Source: Undibacterium paludis
GTDB taxonomy: Bacteria; Pseudomonadota; Gammaproteobacteria; Burkholderiales; Burkholderiaceae_D
Assembly: GCF_022568815.1 (NCBI RefSeq)
Contig: NZ_JAKZHX010000001.1
Location: 124,001-188,000 of the forward strand
Direction: 5' to 3'
Length of the DNA: 64,000 bases
The notes under the pieces: generated by a model
Told to the model about the DNA's origin: nothing
Databases searched by the model: none
Seen by the model: only the letters and a program-made list of their open reading frames with translations
Program-made: the position numbers and the translations under genes
Shown: in pieces, positions 7,932 through 17,074 of the stretch
Layout: every line of letters begins with the position of its first letter
How positions within the stretch are numbered: the stretch's first letter is position 1

Positions 7932-9113
7932 ATGGCTAATGATTTTCTTTTTACTTCTGAATCGGTATCCGAGGGACACCCGGACAAAGTCGCCGACCAG
8001 ATTTCCGATGCAATCCTCGATGCGATCTTTGAACAGGACCCGCGTTCACGCGTAGCGGCAGAGACCCTGACCAATACCGGTCTGGTTGTTCTGGCTGGTG
8101 AAATCACCACCAATGCCCATGTCGATTATATCCAGGTTGCACGCGATACCATCAAGCGCATAGGCTATGACAATACCGAATATGGTATTGATCACAAAGG
8201 TTGCGCGGTGCTGGTAGCCTACGACAAACAATCGAATGATATCGCCCAGGGCGTTGACCAGGCATCTGATGATCATCTGAACACCGGCGCGGGTGACCAG
8301 GGCCTGATGTTTGGTTATGCCTGTGACGAAACACCGGAACTGATGCCTGCACCGATTTACTATGCGCACCGCCTGGTAGAACGCCAGGCACAATTGCGCA
8401 AGGATGGTCGTCTGCCTTTCCTGCGCCCTGATGCCAAGAGCCAGGTCACCATGCGCTATGTCGATGGCAAACCGCACAGTATCGATACTGTCGTGCTGTC
8501 CACCCAGCACCATCCTGACCAGAGTGAAACTCCGACGAAGATGAAGCAGTCTTTCATTGACGCTGTTATTGAAGAAATCATCAAACCAGTCTTACCTAAA
8601 GAATGGTTGCTGGACACCAAATTCCTGATCAACCCGACCGGCCGTTTCGTGATTGGTGGCCCTCAAGGTGATTGTGGCCTGACTGGCCGCAAGATCATTG
8701 TTGATACCTACGGCGGTGCCTGCCCGCATGGCGGCGGTGCCTTCTCTGGTAAAGATCCTACCAAGGTAGATCGTTCTGCTGCGTATGCTGCCCGTTATGT
8801 CGCCAAGAATATCGTTGCTGCCGGTATCGCCCGTCAGTGCCAGATTCAGGTCGCCTATGCGATTGGCGTTGCCCGCCCGATGAACGTGACTGTCTACACT
8901 GAAGGCACGGGCGTTATCCCTGATGAGCAGATTGCCGCACTGGTCAACGAGCATTTTGACCTGCGTCCGAAAGGCATCATACAGATGCTGGACTTGCTGC
9001 GCCCTATCTACTCCAAGACAGCCGCCTATGGTCACTTCGGTCGTGAAGAGCCAGAATTTACCTGGGAACGTACTGACAAGGCGGCAATATTGCGCGCCGC
9101 CGCAGGTCTGTAA
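7932..9113 (+). CDS. metK: S-adenosylmethionine synthetase
   Basis: A 393-residue methionine adenosyltransferase that makes SAM from methionine and ATP in the cytoplasm. All signature segments are present: [15 protein letters not shown] (13-27), the [12 protein letters not shown] hexapeptide region (119-130) and the glycine-rich [16 protein letters not shown] loop in the C-terminal third. Length and start are typical, with AGGAG before the ATG. It is monocistronic and divergent from the lipid A acyltransferase genes. It supplies the methyl cycle whose other members (ahcY, metF, metC) also lie in this window. Confidence 0.98.
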   Translation: MANDFLFTSESVSEGHPDKVADQISDAILDAIFEQDPRSRVAAETLTNTGLVVLAGEITTNAHVDYIQVARDTIKRIGYDNTEYGIDHKGCAVLVAYDKQSNDIAQGVDQASDDHLNTGAGDQGLMFGYACDETPELMPAPIYYAHRLVERQAQLRKDGRLPFLRPDAKSQVTMRYVDGKPHSIDTVVLSTQHHPDQSETPTKMKQSFIDAVIEEIIKPVLPKEWLLDTKFLINPTGRFVIGGPQGDCGLTGRKIIVDTYGGACPHGGGAFSGKDPTKVDRSAAYAARYVAKNIVAAGIARQCQIQVAYAIGVARPMNVTVYTEGTGVIPDEQIAALVNEHFDLRPKGIIQMLDLLRPIYSKTAAYGHFGREEPEFTWERTDKAAILRAAAGL

Positions 9114-9169
9114 TCTGTCGTAGCCGATGTTGAAATAAGTAGTAAGTGGCACTGGGAGTTGAAGCAAGA

Positions 9170-10087
9170 ATGCAAGGGAAATCGTTGAATAGGAGGTTCA
9201 CTGCATTTTGCTGTAAACAACTTGGTGCCATGAGCACTATCGGTGCAATGGCAGGCCTGATGGCCATACCTTCGGCATGGTCAGCCAGCGCACCAGCCAA
9301 ATTCAAAACCGTTACCGACTGGTGCACGCCACTGGTTACCCGCCTGCCCAAGGTCAGCCTCAACGACTGCAAGAACAGCAAACTGACCCCGACAGGCGCC
9401 AATTCGCTCAATGGTTTCCCGGTTTTATATCGTGATCTGCACTCTGATAGCAGGCATCCGCAAGCGATACGGGTATTGCTGCTGGGCGGCATACACGGCG
9501 ATGAACAGACCGCTTCCTCCATCGTCTTCAAATGGATGGAAAGCATGCAAAAAGCCCCGCTAGAATTCAACTGGCGCGTAGCACCGGTAGTCAATCCCGA
9601 TGGCCTGCTGGCAGCACAACCAAAACGGGTGAATGCGCGCGGCATAGACCTGAACCGCAACTTCCCCACCCCCAACTGGCAAAAAGAAGCACCAGCCTAC
9701 TGGGCGCGTGTCACCCGCAGCGACCCGCGTCGCTACCCTGGCAAGGCACCCATTTCCGAGCCAGAGAGCCGCTGGGTCTACGACACCATAGAAAAATACA
9801 AACCTGACGTCATCATCTCGGTACATGCCCCGTTTGGCGTACTCGACTTTGACGGCCCGGCCACGCCCCCCAACCGTTTCGGCCGCCTGATCTACAACCG
9901 TGTCGGTGTCTACCCTGGTTCACTGGGCAACTATAGCGGCCTGCACAAGGACATCCCGGTCGTCACCATAGAACTGCCCAACGCCACCCAGATGCCCCCT
10001 GATGTCGAAGTACAGCGCATCTGGCAAGACATGCAAAACTGGATAAGACAGAATGTGGCGGCTCCGTTGAAGACAAGCAGCAACTAA
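9170..10087 (+). CDS. secreted M14-family zinc carboxypeptidase / murein peptide amidase-like
   Basis: A ~305-residue metallopeptidase. The N-terminus is a long signal peptide (hydrophobic about 19-36, cleavage near AWS-ASA). Zinc ligands H109 and E112 lie in GGIHGDEQ and H219 in ISVHAP. The family segments VNPDG and RGIDLNRNFP and the catalytic glutamate E268 in VTIELPN are all present. The closest described relatives are MpaA-type enzymes that cut the gamma-D-Glu-meso-Dap bond of murein peptides, but this one carries an export signal, so it probably acts in the periplasm. A GTG start 24 bases upstream is possible. Confidence 0.82.
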   Translation: MQGKSLNRRFTAFCCKQLGAMSTIGAMAGLMAIPSAWSASAPAKFKTVTDWCTPLVTRLPKVSLNDCKNSKLTPTGANSLNGFPVLYRDLHSDSRHPQAIRVLLLGGIHGDEQTASSIVFKWMESMQKAPLEFNWRVAPVVNPDGLLAAQPKRVNARGIDLNRNFPTPNWQKEAPAYWARVTRSDPRRYPGKAPISEPESRWVYDTIEKYKPDVIISVHAPFGVLDFDGPATPPNRFGRLIYNRVGVYPGSLGNYSGLHKDIPVVTIELPNATQMPPDVEVQRIWQDMQNWIRQNVAAPLKTSSN

Positions 10088-10120
10088 CGGACTTTAACAG
10101 TAGAAACAGAAGTGAAGACG

Positions 10121-10142
10121 CTTGTCCGGCGCTCAGGACAAG
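10121..10142. repeat. short inverted repeat between convergent genes
   Basis: CTTGTCC (10121-10127) and GGACAAG (10136-10142) form a seven-base stem with an eight-base loop. It lies between the convergent peptidase and small secreted protein genes. There is no T-tract on either side, so it is not a standard intrinsic terminator. Confidence 0.4.
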
Positions 10143-10230
10143 GCGCAATGACTACCCTGGACACTCAGTGATCTAGTGCGGAGATCATGAGAAAACTTTC
10201 ATCCGACTCCGCCATGGGCGTGATTAAAAA

Positions 10231-10725
10231 TCAGTCCCCCTGCTGCTGCCAGATCGTCTTGCCTGCCTTCAAATAAATCAGGGCACTGGCTGAGCCTTCT
10301 TTCGCCACAACGATGCCATCACTCCGCAATTTGACGGACTTGTCATGATAACTGTGCGGCTGCGATCCCTTGTCTTCGACATACCACATCTCCAGCCATG
10401 AAAAATCATCACCTCCATTGCCAATCGCATGTCCCGCTCCCACGATGACAGGCTTGGTTTTGGCTGGTGACAAAAAGACGAAGCCCTCTTTTTTACTCTT
10501 GCTGTCCTTGACCAGGACCGCCAGGTCTCCTTTGCCAGTACCCAAAAAATTGCCGCGCCAGACAAAGGGATTGAGACGGCTGTTCACCTCTATGGACTCT
10601 TGCCGGGATAAGCCATCAAGCTGCTTGCCTGCCCAATCAGGCAATTGCATCCTGGGTGTCACTTCCTGTGCAAAAGCGATGCTGTTGACAAATAACAGAG
10701 CGACAGACGCAAATTTGAAATTCAT
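10231..10725 (-). CDS. small secreted protein of unknown function
   Basis: A 164-residue protein with a signal peptide (residues 1-19, cleavage after AFA). The mature part is beta-rich, with a GDLAVLVKD segment reminiscent of one blade of an FG-GAP/VCBS-type repeat and a SWLEMWYVED segment. I do not recognise a named family. The start at 10725 is set by AGGAG eight bases upstream; upstream in-frame codons lack a ribosome site. No cysteines are seen in the mature part. It lies alone between a convergent peptidase and the SH3-protein gene. Confidence 0.65.
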   Translation of the reverse strand: MNFKFASVALLFVNSIAFAQEVTPRMQLPDWAGKQLDGLSRQESIEVNSRLNPFVWRGNFLGTGKGDLAVLVKDSKSKKEGFVFLSPAKTKPVIVGAGHAIGNGGDDFSWLEMWYVEDKGSQPHSYHDKSVKLRSDGIVVAKEGSASALIYLKAGKTIWQQQGD

Positions 10726-10851
10726 GGCAAAACTCCTGGTCATGATATAAACGTGTAAGTATCGATTGGATAAAAGCCTGCTGTGCTTCAAGTCATTACT
10801 GCTACTGAATGTTGGTACTGAATACGGCCAACTGCGGTCACTACAAATATT

Positions 10852-12264
10852 TCACCTCAGACTGATGGTCTGCCTCTTCCAGGCAGGGTCTTGCCATTTG
10901 TAGAAAATGCTCAGCGAACCCGGCTTGTCTGCGCCATTTTCAACTTGCAGGCTATCCATGCTGACGACTTCAAAGCTCTTCTTGAATCTGCCTTCGATCT
11001 TGGCCTCACGTGCCACCAGCATCTTGTTGGCGCCTGGCACCCAGCCGGCAAATTCAGCATAACCCAGGTCGGGGTCGCTATTGGCTGGCGGCAGGACATC
11101 GATGATCCAGCCCTGGCTGGTCTGGTGGAACAGCCAGAGCTCGCGCCAGTTTTCCATCGGTTGTACGGCCAGTGTCAGGGCGGTGTTTTGCGCATTGGCA
11201 CGGGCAGAAGCTGCCCAGACCACGCTATAGGTGCAACGTTTTGCCAGCGGGGCTTTGAGGTCATGCTTGGCGTCCGTCAGCATGACACAGGTTTCACCTG
11301 GCTGTCCTGGTGCAGTGACAACATTAAGGCCAGGCCTGGGCTGAACCACAGGTTCGGCAGCCCAGCGTGTCGCACCTGCGCGCACACCGGCATCGGCATA
11401 GGCATAGCCGTCTTCATCGGTGAATTCGTCTTTATTGACAGCGGCCAGTTCAGTCAGGGCGCGGTTGGCGGCTTCTTCAAATTTTTCACCTTTGCGGGCG
11501 CGCTGGAAGGCGATACTGGACCAGACGCCAGCTTTGCGCATGCGTATGCGGTTTTTCTGATACTCAGGCAAATTCAGCATATTGACCTTGTCGAGCACGT
11601 CAGCACGCCACTGGTCCAGGGCATAACGCTCAGCAGGACGCATGGCCGGGTCTATGCAGTCCTGCCGTGTCAGCGCCAGCGCCGCACGGGCCTTCTGGTC
11701 AGGTGTGGCGTTCATGGCCAATACGCGGCGAAAGGCTTCACCGTCGTAACAAAGCTGCATGCGGCCTTCACGTTCATAGCCTTTGATATTGATACCATAA
11801 TTGGCGACCACTTCCAGATGCGCGGCAATGGTGGCTTCATTCTGCTTGGGCTGTTTGCTTGATGCGCGTTTCGCCAGACGCTCTGCCATGCTGCCAAGCG
11901 CATCAAAAGCTTCTGCACCAATGGCATTGGCCGGGGCAGCTTTGAGGTAGGCCGCAGTGTAGCTGATGCCCAGGGACTCTGCACCCGGTGTGTCACGCAG
12001 GAAGCGGATGACAGCCAGACTGTCAGGAGCATCGTCTGGCTGCATGGAAACCAGGCGCACCTGAGATGCCTTGATGTAACCGGCACGTTCGCGCCTGTGG
12101 TCATAGACTTGCAGATAGTCGAGTTTTTCACCGCGGATTTCCAGGCTGTCGCCCTGCCACAGAACGGCCTGTTGCTGCGCCCCATCCTTGGGGGCGGCGC
12201 GCAACTGCGCCTGGTCCTGGGTCACAACAGCCAATACGGCGACAGCAATTGCAATGGCAGACAT
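10852..12264 (-). CDS. SH3-like domain protein, partner of the SPFH protein
   Basis: A 470-residue protein that starts with a short hydrophobic stretch (residues 3-14). A bacterial SH3-like segment follows (about 18-72, with a LWQGDSLEIRGEKLDYLQVYDHRRERAGYIKA-type layout). The middle is helical and charged, and the last third looks beta-rich (MENWRELWLFHQTSQGWIIDVLPP). The SH3 placement suggests binding to cell wall or protein partners in the periplasm, but a cleavable signal is not clear. It begins two bases after the SPFH gene stops, so the two are almost surely co-translated. No function can be named. Confidence 0.7.
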   Translation of the reverse strand: MSAIAIAVAVLAVVTQDQAQLRAAPKDGAQQQAVLWQGDSLEIRGEKLDYLQVYDHRRERAGYIKASQVRLVSMQPDDAPDSLAVIRFLRDTPGAESLGISYTAAYLKAAPANAIGAEAFDALGSMAERLAKRASSKQPKQNEATIAAHLEVVANYGINIKGYEREGRMQLCYDGEAFRRVLAMNATPDQKARAALALTRQDCIDPAMRPAERYALDQWRADVLDKVNMLNLPEYQKNRIRMRKAGVWSSIAFQRARKGEKFEEAANRALTELAAVNKDEFTDEDGYAYADAGVRAGATRWAAEPVVQPRPGLNVVTAPGQPGETCVMLTDAKHDLKAPLAKRCTYSVVWAASARANAQNTALTLAVQPMENWRELWLFHQTSQGWIIDVLPPANSDPDLGYAEFAGWVPGANKMLVAREAKIEGRFKKSFEVVSMDSLQVENGADKPGSLSIFYKWQDPAWKRQTISLR

Positions 12265-12266
12265 GA

Positions 12267-13571
12267 TTATTGACTCTCTTTATTTTCGTTAGCGGTTTCT
12301 GTCTCTGCTTCGGTCGATACTTTTTGCATGCCCTGCCTGTTGTTCCTGCCACTACCCAGCAAGGTGGCACCGATGAAGCTGCCATCCGTTGGCGGCGGGG
12401 CGATGATGACCGAAACCTTGTCCGACAATTTGTCAGCCATGGTTTTTTGTATGAGCAGGGGATGCTTGCTGAGCAAGGCGCCCTCCCTCTCCATCTGCAC
12501 GCTGGCGACCTTGCCTACCAGGTCCTGGCGGTATGCGTCGGCATCGGCAAGCTTGCGACGGGAATCAGCTTCGCCCTGGGCTTCGATGACACGGGCCTGG
12601 GCTGCGCCTTCTGACGTCTTGATGCGTGCCATTTTTTCTGCTTCAGCCTCAAACCTGCGTTGCTCTATCTGTTTTTCCTTGAAAGGCAGTACATGCTTCA
12701 TCGCTTCCTCCTGTGCCTTGGCGGCGATGATCTGTTCTGCTCCGGCAGCTTCTGCCGCTTTTTCACGCTGTATCTTGGCGGCCTCAGCTTCCAGTGCCGT
12801 TTGCTTGACCTGCTTGTCTTTCAATTCCAGGGTATAGCGCATTTTTTCGCTTTCCAGTTCTTCAGCCAGCAGTTTTTCCATGCCGCGCTTATAGTCGGCT
12901 GGCAGATCCACCTTGCCCATGGTGACGCCACGCAGGATGATGCCGTCGGCGGCCAGCCTTGGCTTCAGTTCTGCTTCGATCTGCTTCTGGATATCTGCCC
13001 GCTTGCTGGAAAATATCTCGCGTACCGTGTAGACGGTGAATGCCTTATAGATCACGCCCTGGACGGCTGGCTCGACAATTTCCGCATTGATATTTTCCGG
13101 CAGGCTCCTGGACAGGTTGCTTACCTTGTCCGGGTCCAGTGCATAGCGTATGCTCAGGTCTACCCCCAAAGACAGGCCCTCTACCGACTGGAAAGGGGCC
13201 TCGCCATCAGCGCGGCTGCTACGTGTGGGTTTATATAACTGATCCTGCAGCTTGAACAGGCGCAATTCATGCAGGCCAGGTACGACAATGAGGGAACCGT
13301 CGCGCACCTGATCCGTACCGCCAGTCAACTGATTGATGCGAACAGCCACTTCACCACGCGGTATGCGCTTGATCGGCGGATGCGTGCTGATGGCATACAC
13401 TGCGCCACCAATCAGGCTCAGGACAACCAGGCGATTAAAGGTGGTTTTACTGAACATGCCAGATTCCGACGTCGCCTTGGCCCCGGCCTTGAATCCAGAA
13501 GCACTTTTGCTGAACACGGAAGACAGGGTGGACCTTACAGCTTGTACCAGGGATTTGATACGGTCAGACAT
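12267..13571 (-). CDS. SPFH/prohibitin-family membrane protein
   Basis: A 434-residue band-7 protein. A polar 45-residue N-terminus is followed by one membrane segment (about 46-62) and the SPFH domain (about 66-230, with GEVAVRIN and IYKAFTVYTVREIFSSKR). A long alanine/glutamate-rich coiled coil runs from about 228 to 350 (repeated EAEAAK, EAEKMARIK and EAQGEADSRRKLADADAY). SPFH proteins form ring-like scaffolds that organise membrane domains and proteases. It is the first gene of a two-gene operon with the SH3 protein and is divergent from a two-component pair. Confidence 0.88.
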   Translation of the reverse strand: MSDRIKSLVQAVRSTLSSVFSKSASGFKAGAKATSESGMFSKTTFNRLVVLSLIGGAVYAISTHPPIKRIPRGEVAVRINQLTGGTDQVRDGSLIVVPGLHELRLFKLQDQLYKPTRSSRADGEAPFQSVEGLSLGVDLSIRYALDPDKVSNLSRSLPENINAEIVEPAVQGVIYKAFTVYTVREIFSSKRADIQKQIEAELKPRLAADGIILRGVTMGKVDLPADYKRGMEKLLAEELESEKMRYTLELKDKQVKQTALEAEAAKIQREKAAEAAGAEQIIAAKAQEEAMKHVLPFKEKQIEQRRFEAEAEKMARIKTSEGAAQARVIEAQGEADSRRKLADADAYRQDLVGKVASVQMEREGALLSKHPLLIQKTMADKLSDKVSVIIAPPPTDGSFIGATLLGSGRNNRQGMQKVSTEAETETANENKESQ

Positions 13572-13806
13572 GATAGCTCTCCAATAATGATGGTTTTCTC
13601 AGGGTTATCTGCAGCGGCCTTTGCCCTGCTGCCCTGAAACACATCATGCGCCGCAGGCTGCGGAGCATACAATGCTGGAGCAGGGGCAGATTTTTCCGGG
13701 ACAGGAAGAAGTCTTATTGCCTGTGAAGAAAAACTCACACCTGCCTTATGACTTTTGCCCGGAAAGCGTGGATACTGCTGTTATTGACAAGTCGCCGGAG
13801 TAAAAA

Positions 13807-14547
13807 GTGGTCAAAGTAGCAGTCATCGAAGACGATATGCCCACCAGCAATCAGTTGAAAACCTGGATAGAGGCAGCCAAACCGGGCATACAGGTCGACC
13901 AGTGGTTCAGCCGTGACGATGCGGAGGCAGCGATAAGCCGTGAAAACTATGACCTGGTGGTGCTGGACATAGAACTGGGCCGTGAACGCCATGCCGGTGT
14001 CGCCATTATCAATGCCATCAACAAGCAGCATGCGACGCCGGTGCTGGTGGTGTCGGCCATGCCGGCGACAATCTACCGCAGCATCATGAAGGCGCTTGAT
14101 GCCTGGGATTATCTGCAAAAAGCCACCTTTGAAGAAGCCGATTTCATCGAAACCTTTCTGGAAATCCTGCGCTCGGTCAGAGAGCGCAAGCAGCATAAAG
14201 AAAGCCTGAAAGAGAACGGCAAAGATGCCGCCAAAACCAGCGTCACAGCAGACCAGCTCAGCATGGACCCCTTGCGCCAGCGCACGCCGATCTGGCGCGG
14301 CCAGCGCATCAATCTGCCGCTGACGGCACAGAGAATACTGGCAGCCCTGTTTGCCCAGCGTGGCCAGGTCGTGTCTTATGAAGACCTGTATGAAGTCGTC
14401 AAGAGCGGCCGCAACCGCGACAATATACGCAAACATGTCAGCACCATACGCGATGCTTTCCGTGAAATAGACCCGGATTTTGAATGCATAGAAAACGTCC
14501 CCATGCGCGGCTTCAGATGGGTCGATGACGGTAACGGCAGGACATGA
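13807..14547 (+). CDS. response regulator with winged-helix DNA-binding domain
   Basis: A 246-residue regulator. The receiver domain (about 1-120) has E8-D9-D10, phosphoacceptor D54 in VVLDIELG, and K104 near LQKATF. The C-terminal domain (about 165-242) is of the OmpR trans_reg_C type (SYEDLYEVVKSG, RKHVSTIRDAF, RGFRWVDD). A ~40-residue charged linker joins them. The start is GTG with GGAG just upstream. The stop lies one base before the ATG of the downstream kinase, giving a tight operon. The receiver differs from the standard form by an inserted RERHAG after the D54 loop. Confidence 0.88.
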   Translation: MVKVAVIEDDMPTSNQLKTWIEAAKPGIQVDQWFSRDDAEAAISRENYDLVVLDIELGRERHAGVAIINAINKQHATPVLVVSAMPATIYRSIMKALDAWDYLQKATFEEADFIETFLEILRSVRERKQHKESLKENGKDAAKTSVTADQLSMDPLRQRTPIWRGQRINLPLTAQRILAALFAQRGQVVSYEDLYEVVKSGRNRDNIRKHVSTIRDAFREIDPDFECIENVPMRGFRWVDDGNGRT

Positions 14548-14548
14548 G

Positions 14549-16645
14549 ATGGGCAAGTTCCTGCTTGCTTCTTACCGTCTGCGCATCCTGTTTCGCGGGG
14601 TGTTCCTGTTACTGGCTGTCGCCACAGTCGGCCTGGCACTGTCGGTATTGCAGCAAGAAAAGCAACTGAGCTACAACAATTACCAGGCCAGTTTCAACAA
14701 GACCCGCCAGCAGATATCTGCCACCCTGCGCCACCCTGCTGGTCAGCTGGCACTGTTGAACCCGCCAGCCGAAAACAGCCGGGCGTCTTTGCGTCCACTG
14801 CTGTTGCCCTACTCTGCCATCGATTTTGATGACCAGAACAAGGTGCAGCAGGCCATTGCCATGTCGGGCTGCCTGGTGCAATACGGGAATGCCGGCGCCC
14901 TCTGTAGCGGCATAGGCAATAATCCCTGGGCTGGCGGCTTTATCTATATCGCCGGCAATTTCAATAGCAGCCAACTGGTGTCGCACAAGCGTGGCAATGA
15001 GAGCCTGACGCAGGCCCACAGACTGAAAGTCAGTGTCAGCCTGCGCGGCCAGACCTACCGGTGGATAGCACCGTTTGAAGAAGAAACGGCGCCGGCCCGG
15101 CAAAACCAGGGCAGCCGCGGACGCTGGACTGGTTTCAATGAAAGTGAAGCAAACAGGCCCAATGCCAGGCCCGTACGTGATTTTCGCGGTTGGGCCTGGC
15201 AGCAGGCGATCTGCAACCAGGCCGACCTCGACGACAAGGATGAGGGCTGCCAGAAAAACACCTTCTTTTCCCTGCGCCTGCCCATACCAGTTTTGCAGGA
15301 AGCCCTGTTTGAAAAAAAACGCCCGGTCTGGCCGCCGCAAGACCTGGACCAGATGGAAGTCAGCCTGACCGTACTGCCGCCAGATTCTGAACAACCCTTA
15401 CTGGATAGCAAGAACCTGCCGACTGCCACGCCGTTTTCACTGAAAGACTTGCAAGCGAACCTCATGCCTGGTGAAACCCTGCGCATACGCAAACGCGACG
15501 GGCAGGACAGAGCGGACAAACAGGGCGAACAAGGCAAACCGCCAGGCGACCTGATCAACCTGACAGGCGTAGTAGAACAGGCAGAAGAATCCTGGAATAT
15601 CATCACCCGCCTGATACGCCGCCTGCCGGTTGATGAATACGATATCCCGCTGGAAAGCCGGGAGATCATCAGCACACCGCTGGCCAATTATGACGTCTTG
15701 CTCACCGGTGATGTACGCAGCGTCAGCAAGAGCCTGAGCGTGGTCGCCAGCCGGGTCGCCTGGTTTGTCGGCGCCATGCTGCTGGCGCTGACCCTAGCCT
15801 GGCTGCTGATCGAGGTCAGCATCATACGCCGCATCACCCTGCTGACAAAACGTGCCGTATCGGTCTCGAAGACGGTTAAATCTGCCGGTGATCTCGACCG
15901 CTTCGATGTCAGCGATTTGCGCAGCCCGGACGAACTTGGTGTGCTGGCCAGCTGTCTGCATGACCTGCTCAGGCGAGTCCGCGAAGATGTAGAAAGAGAA
16001 GCCATACGTACCGAGCAAGAGAAAGAAATGTGGCATGCGGTAGGCCATGAAATCATGTCGCCGCTGCAGTCTCTGATGGCCCTGCATGGCAAGCCTGACG
16101 ATCAGAGCAATCGCTATATCAGCCGCATGCAACAGGCGATACGAGTCCTGTATGGAAGTGCGTCACCAAGCGAAGCCTTCCAGTCCACGGTATTGCAGGT
16201 ATCAGAAATCGATATCGCCCTGTTCCTGAAAAACGTGGCCAGCAATGCACCCATGGTAGGCATACCGGATGTCTTCTACCAGGGCGCAGATGAAGTCGTC
16301 ATGGTGAAGGCCGATGAATATTCGCTCGAAGATGTGGTCACACATGTCTTGCGCAATGCCGAGCGCTATCGCCTGCCAGGTACAGCCATCAGCATCACCT
16401 TGCACAGCAGCGAAACAACAGCCACGATCAGCATACACAATAGCGGCCCACACATCCCTGACGACCTGATAGACAAGATATTTGAATACGGCGTGTCTGA
16501 CCAGCATGATTCCGCCGCCAATGGTAATCGCGGACAGGGCCTGTTTGTCGCCAAGACCTATATGGCCAAAATGGGCGGCACCATCAGCGTGCAAAATGTC
16601 AGCGATGGTGTCAACTTCATACTCAGCCTGCAAAGAGGGATTTAG
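14549..16645 (+). CDS. sensor histidine kinase with large periplasmic domain
   Basis: A 698-residue kinase paired with the preceding regulator. A membrane segment (about 10-31), a very large extracytoplasmic domain (about 350 residues) and a second membrane segment (about 390-412) precede the cytoplasmic part. H500 sits in VGHEIMSPLQSL and N603 in RNAERY, and a GQGLFVAKTYM glycine box is near the end. The dimerisation helix is short and the ATP-binding domain is divergent but keeps its boxes. The extracytoplasmic part contains several cysteines and no sensor fold I recognise. The gene is divergent from the SPFH/SH3 operon. Confidence 0.85.
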   Translation: MGKFLLASYRLRILFRGVFLLLAVATVGLALSVLQQEKQLSYNNYQASFNKTRQQISATLRHPAGQLALLNPPAENSRASLRPLLLPYSAIDFDDQNKVQQAIAMSGCLVQYGNAGALCSGIGNNPWAGGFIYIAGNFNSSQLVSHKRGNESLTQAHRLKVSVSLRGQTYRWIAPFEEETAPARQNQGSRGRWTGFNESEANRPNARPVRDFRGWAWQQAICNQADLDDKDEGCQKNTFFSLRLPIPVLQEALFEKKRPVWPPQDLDQMEVSLTVLPPDSEQPLLDSKNLPTATPFSLKDLQANLMPGETLRIRKRDGQDRADKQGEQGKPPGDLINLTGVVEQAEESWNIITRLIRRLPVDEYDIPLESREIISTPLANYDVLLTGDVRSVSKSLSVVASRVAWFVGAMLLALTLAWLLIEVSIIRRITLLTKRAVSVSKTVKSAGDLDRFDVSDLRSPDELGVLASCLHDLLRRVREDVEREAIRTEQEKEMWHAVGHEIMSPLQSLMALHGKPDDQSNRYISRMQQAIRVLYGSASPSEAFQSTVLQVSEIDIALFLKNVASNAPMVGIPDVFYQGADEVVMVKADEYSLEDVVTHVLRNAERYRLPGTAISITLHSSETTATISIHNSGPHIPDDLIDKIFEYGVSDQHDSAANGNRGQGLFVAKTYMAKMGGTISVQNVSDGVNFILSLQRGI

Positions 16646-16651
16646 AAACCC

Positions 16652-17074
16652 TCATGCATTGACGATCAGCTTGCCGCTCATTCCCTCATGTCCATCACCG
16701 CAGAAGTTATCACATAGAAAGTCATACTCGCCCGCCTTGTCGAGATTCAATTGAATATTGATCACCTTGCCCGGCACCAGGTCCATACGCAAATTAAACT
16801 CTGGCAGGTTGAAACCATGCGTAAAATCCAGGGCGCTGAAAGCCAGCACGATACTTTCACCGACCCGGGCTTCTATGCGACTGGGTTCATAGGAAAACTT
16901 TTTCGCCGTTATTGGTATCACCCGTGGCTTTGTGCGTGAGGCCAACGTCTTTTTTGCCGCCCCTTCTGCCATGGCAAGTTCGGCAAATACCAGGCTTGCG
17001 CCGGCCCCCAGTAATGACAAGGACAGGTCCGTACAGAAGAGACGTCTTGATTGGTTCGTTTTCATGTCTGTCAT
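16652..17074 (-). CDS. secreted free-standing CuA-type cupredoxin
   Basis: A 140-residue cupredoxin that looks like the CuA domain of cytochrome oxidase subunit II without the membrane helices. The predicted copper ligands are H86 in DFTHGFNLPEF and C121, C125, H129 and M132 in CDNFCGDGHEGM. The usual glutamate between the two cysteines is N123. The N-terminus has a twin-arginine-like SRRLF followed by a hydrophobic stretch and AMA, so export by Tat or Sec is likely. The ATG overlaps the stop of the phosphoesterase gene (ATGA). It is the last gene of the ECF-controlled operon and probably accepts or donates electrons in the periplasm. Confidence 0.85.
   Translation of the reverse strand: MTDMKTNQSRRLFCTDLSLSLLGAGASLVFAELAMAEGAAKKTLASRTKPRVIPITAKKFSYEPSRIEARVGESIVLAFSALDFTHGFNLPEFNLRMDLVPGKVINIQLNLDKAGEYDFLCDNFCGDGHEGMSGKLIVNA

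Noticed and set aside
10891-11862. 323-codon plus-strand frame opposite the SH3-domain protein gene
   Set aside because: The minus-strand frame is full length and tightly joined to the SPFH gene; the plus-strand product has no recognisable feature.
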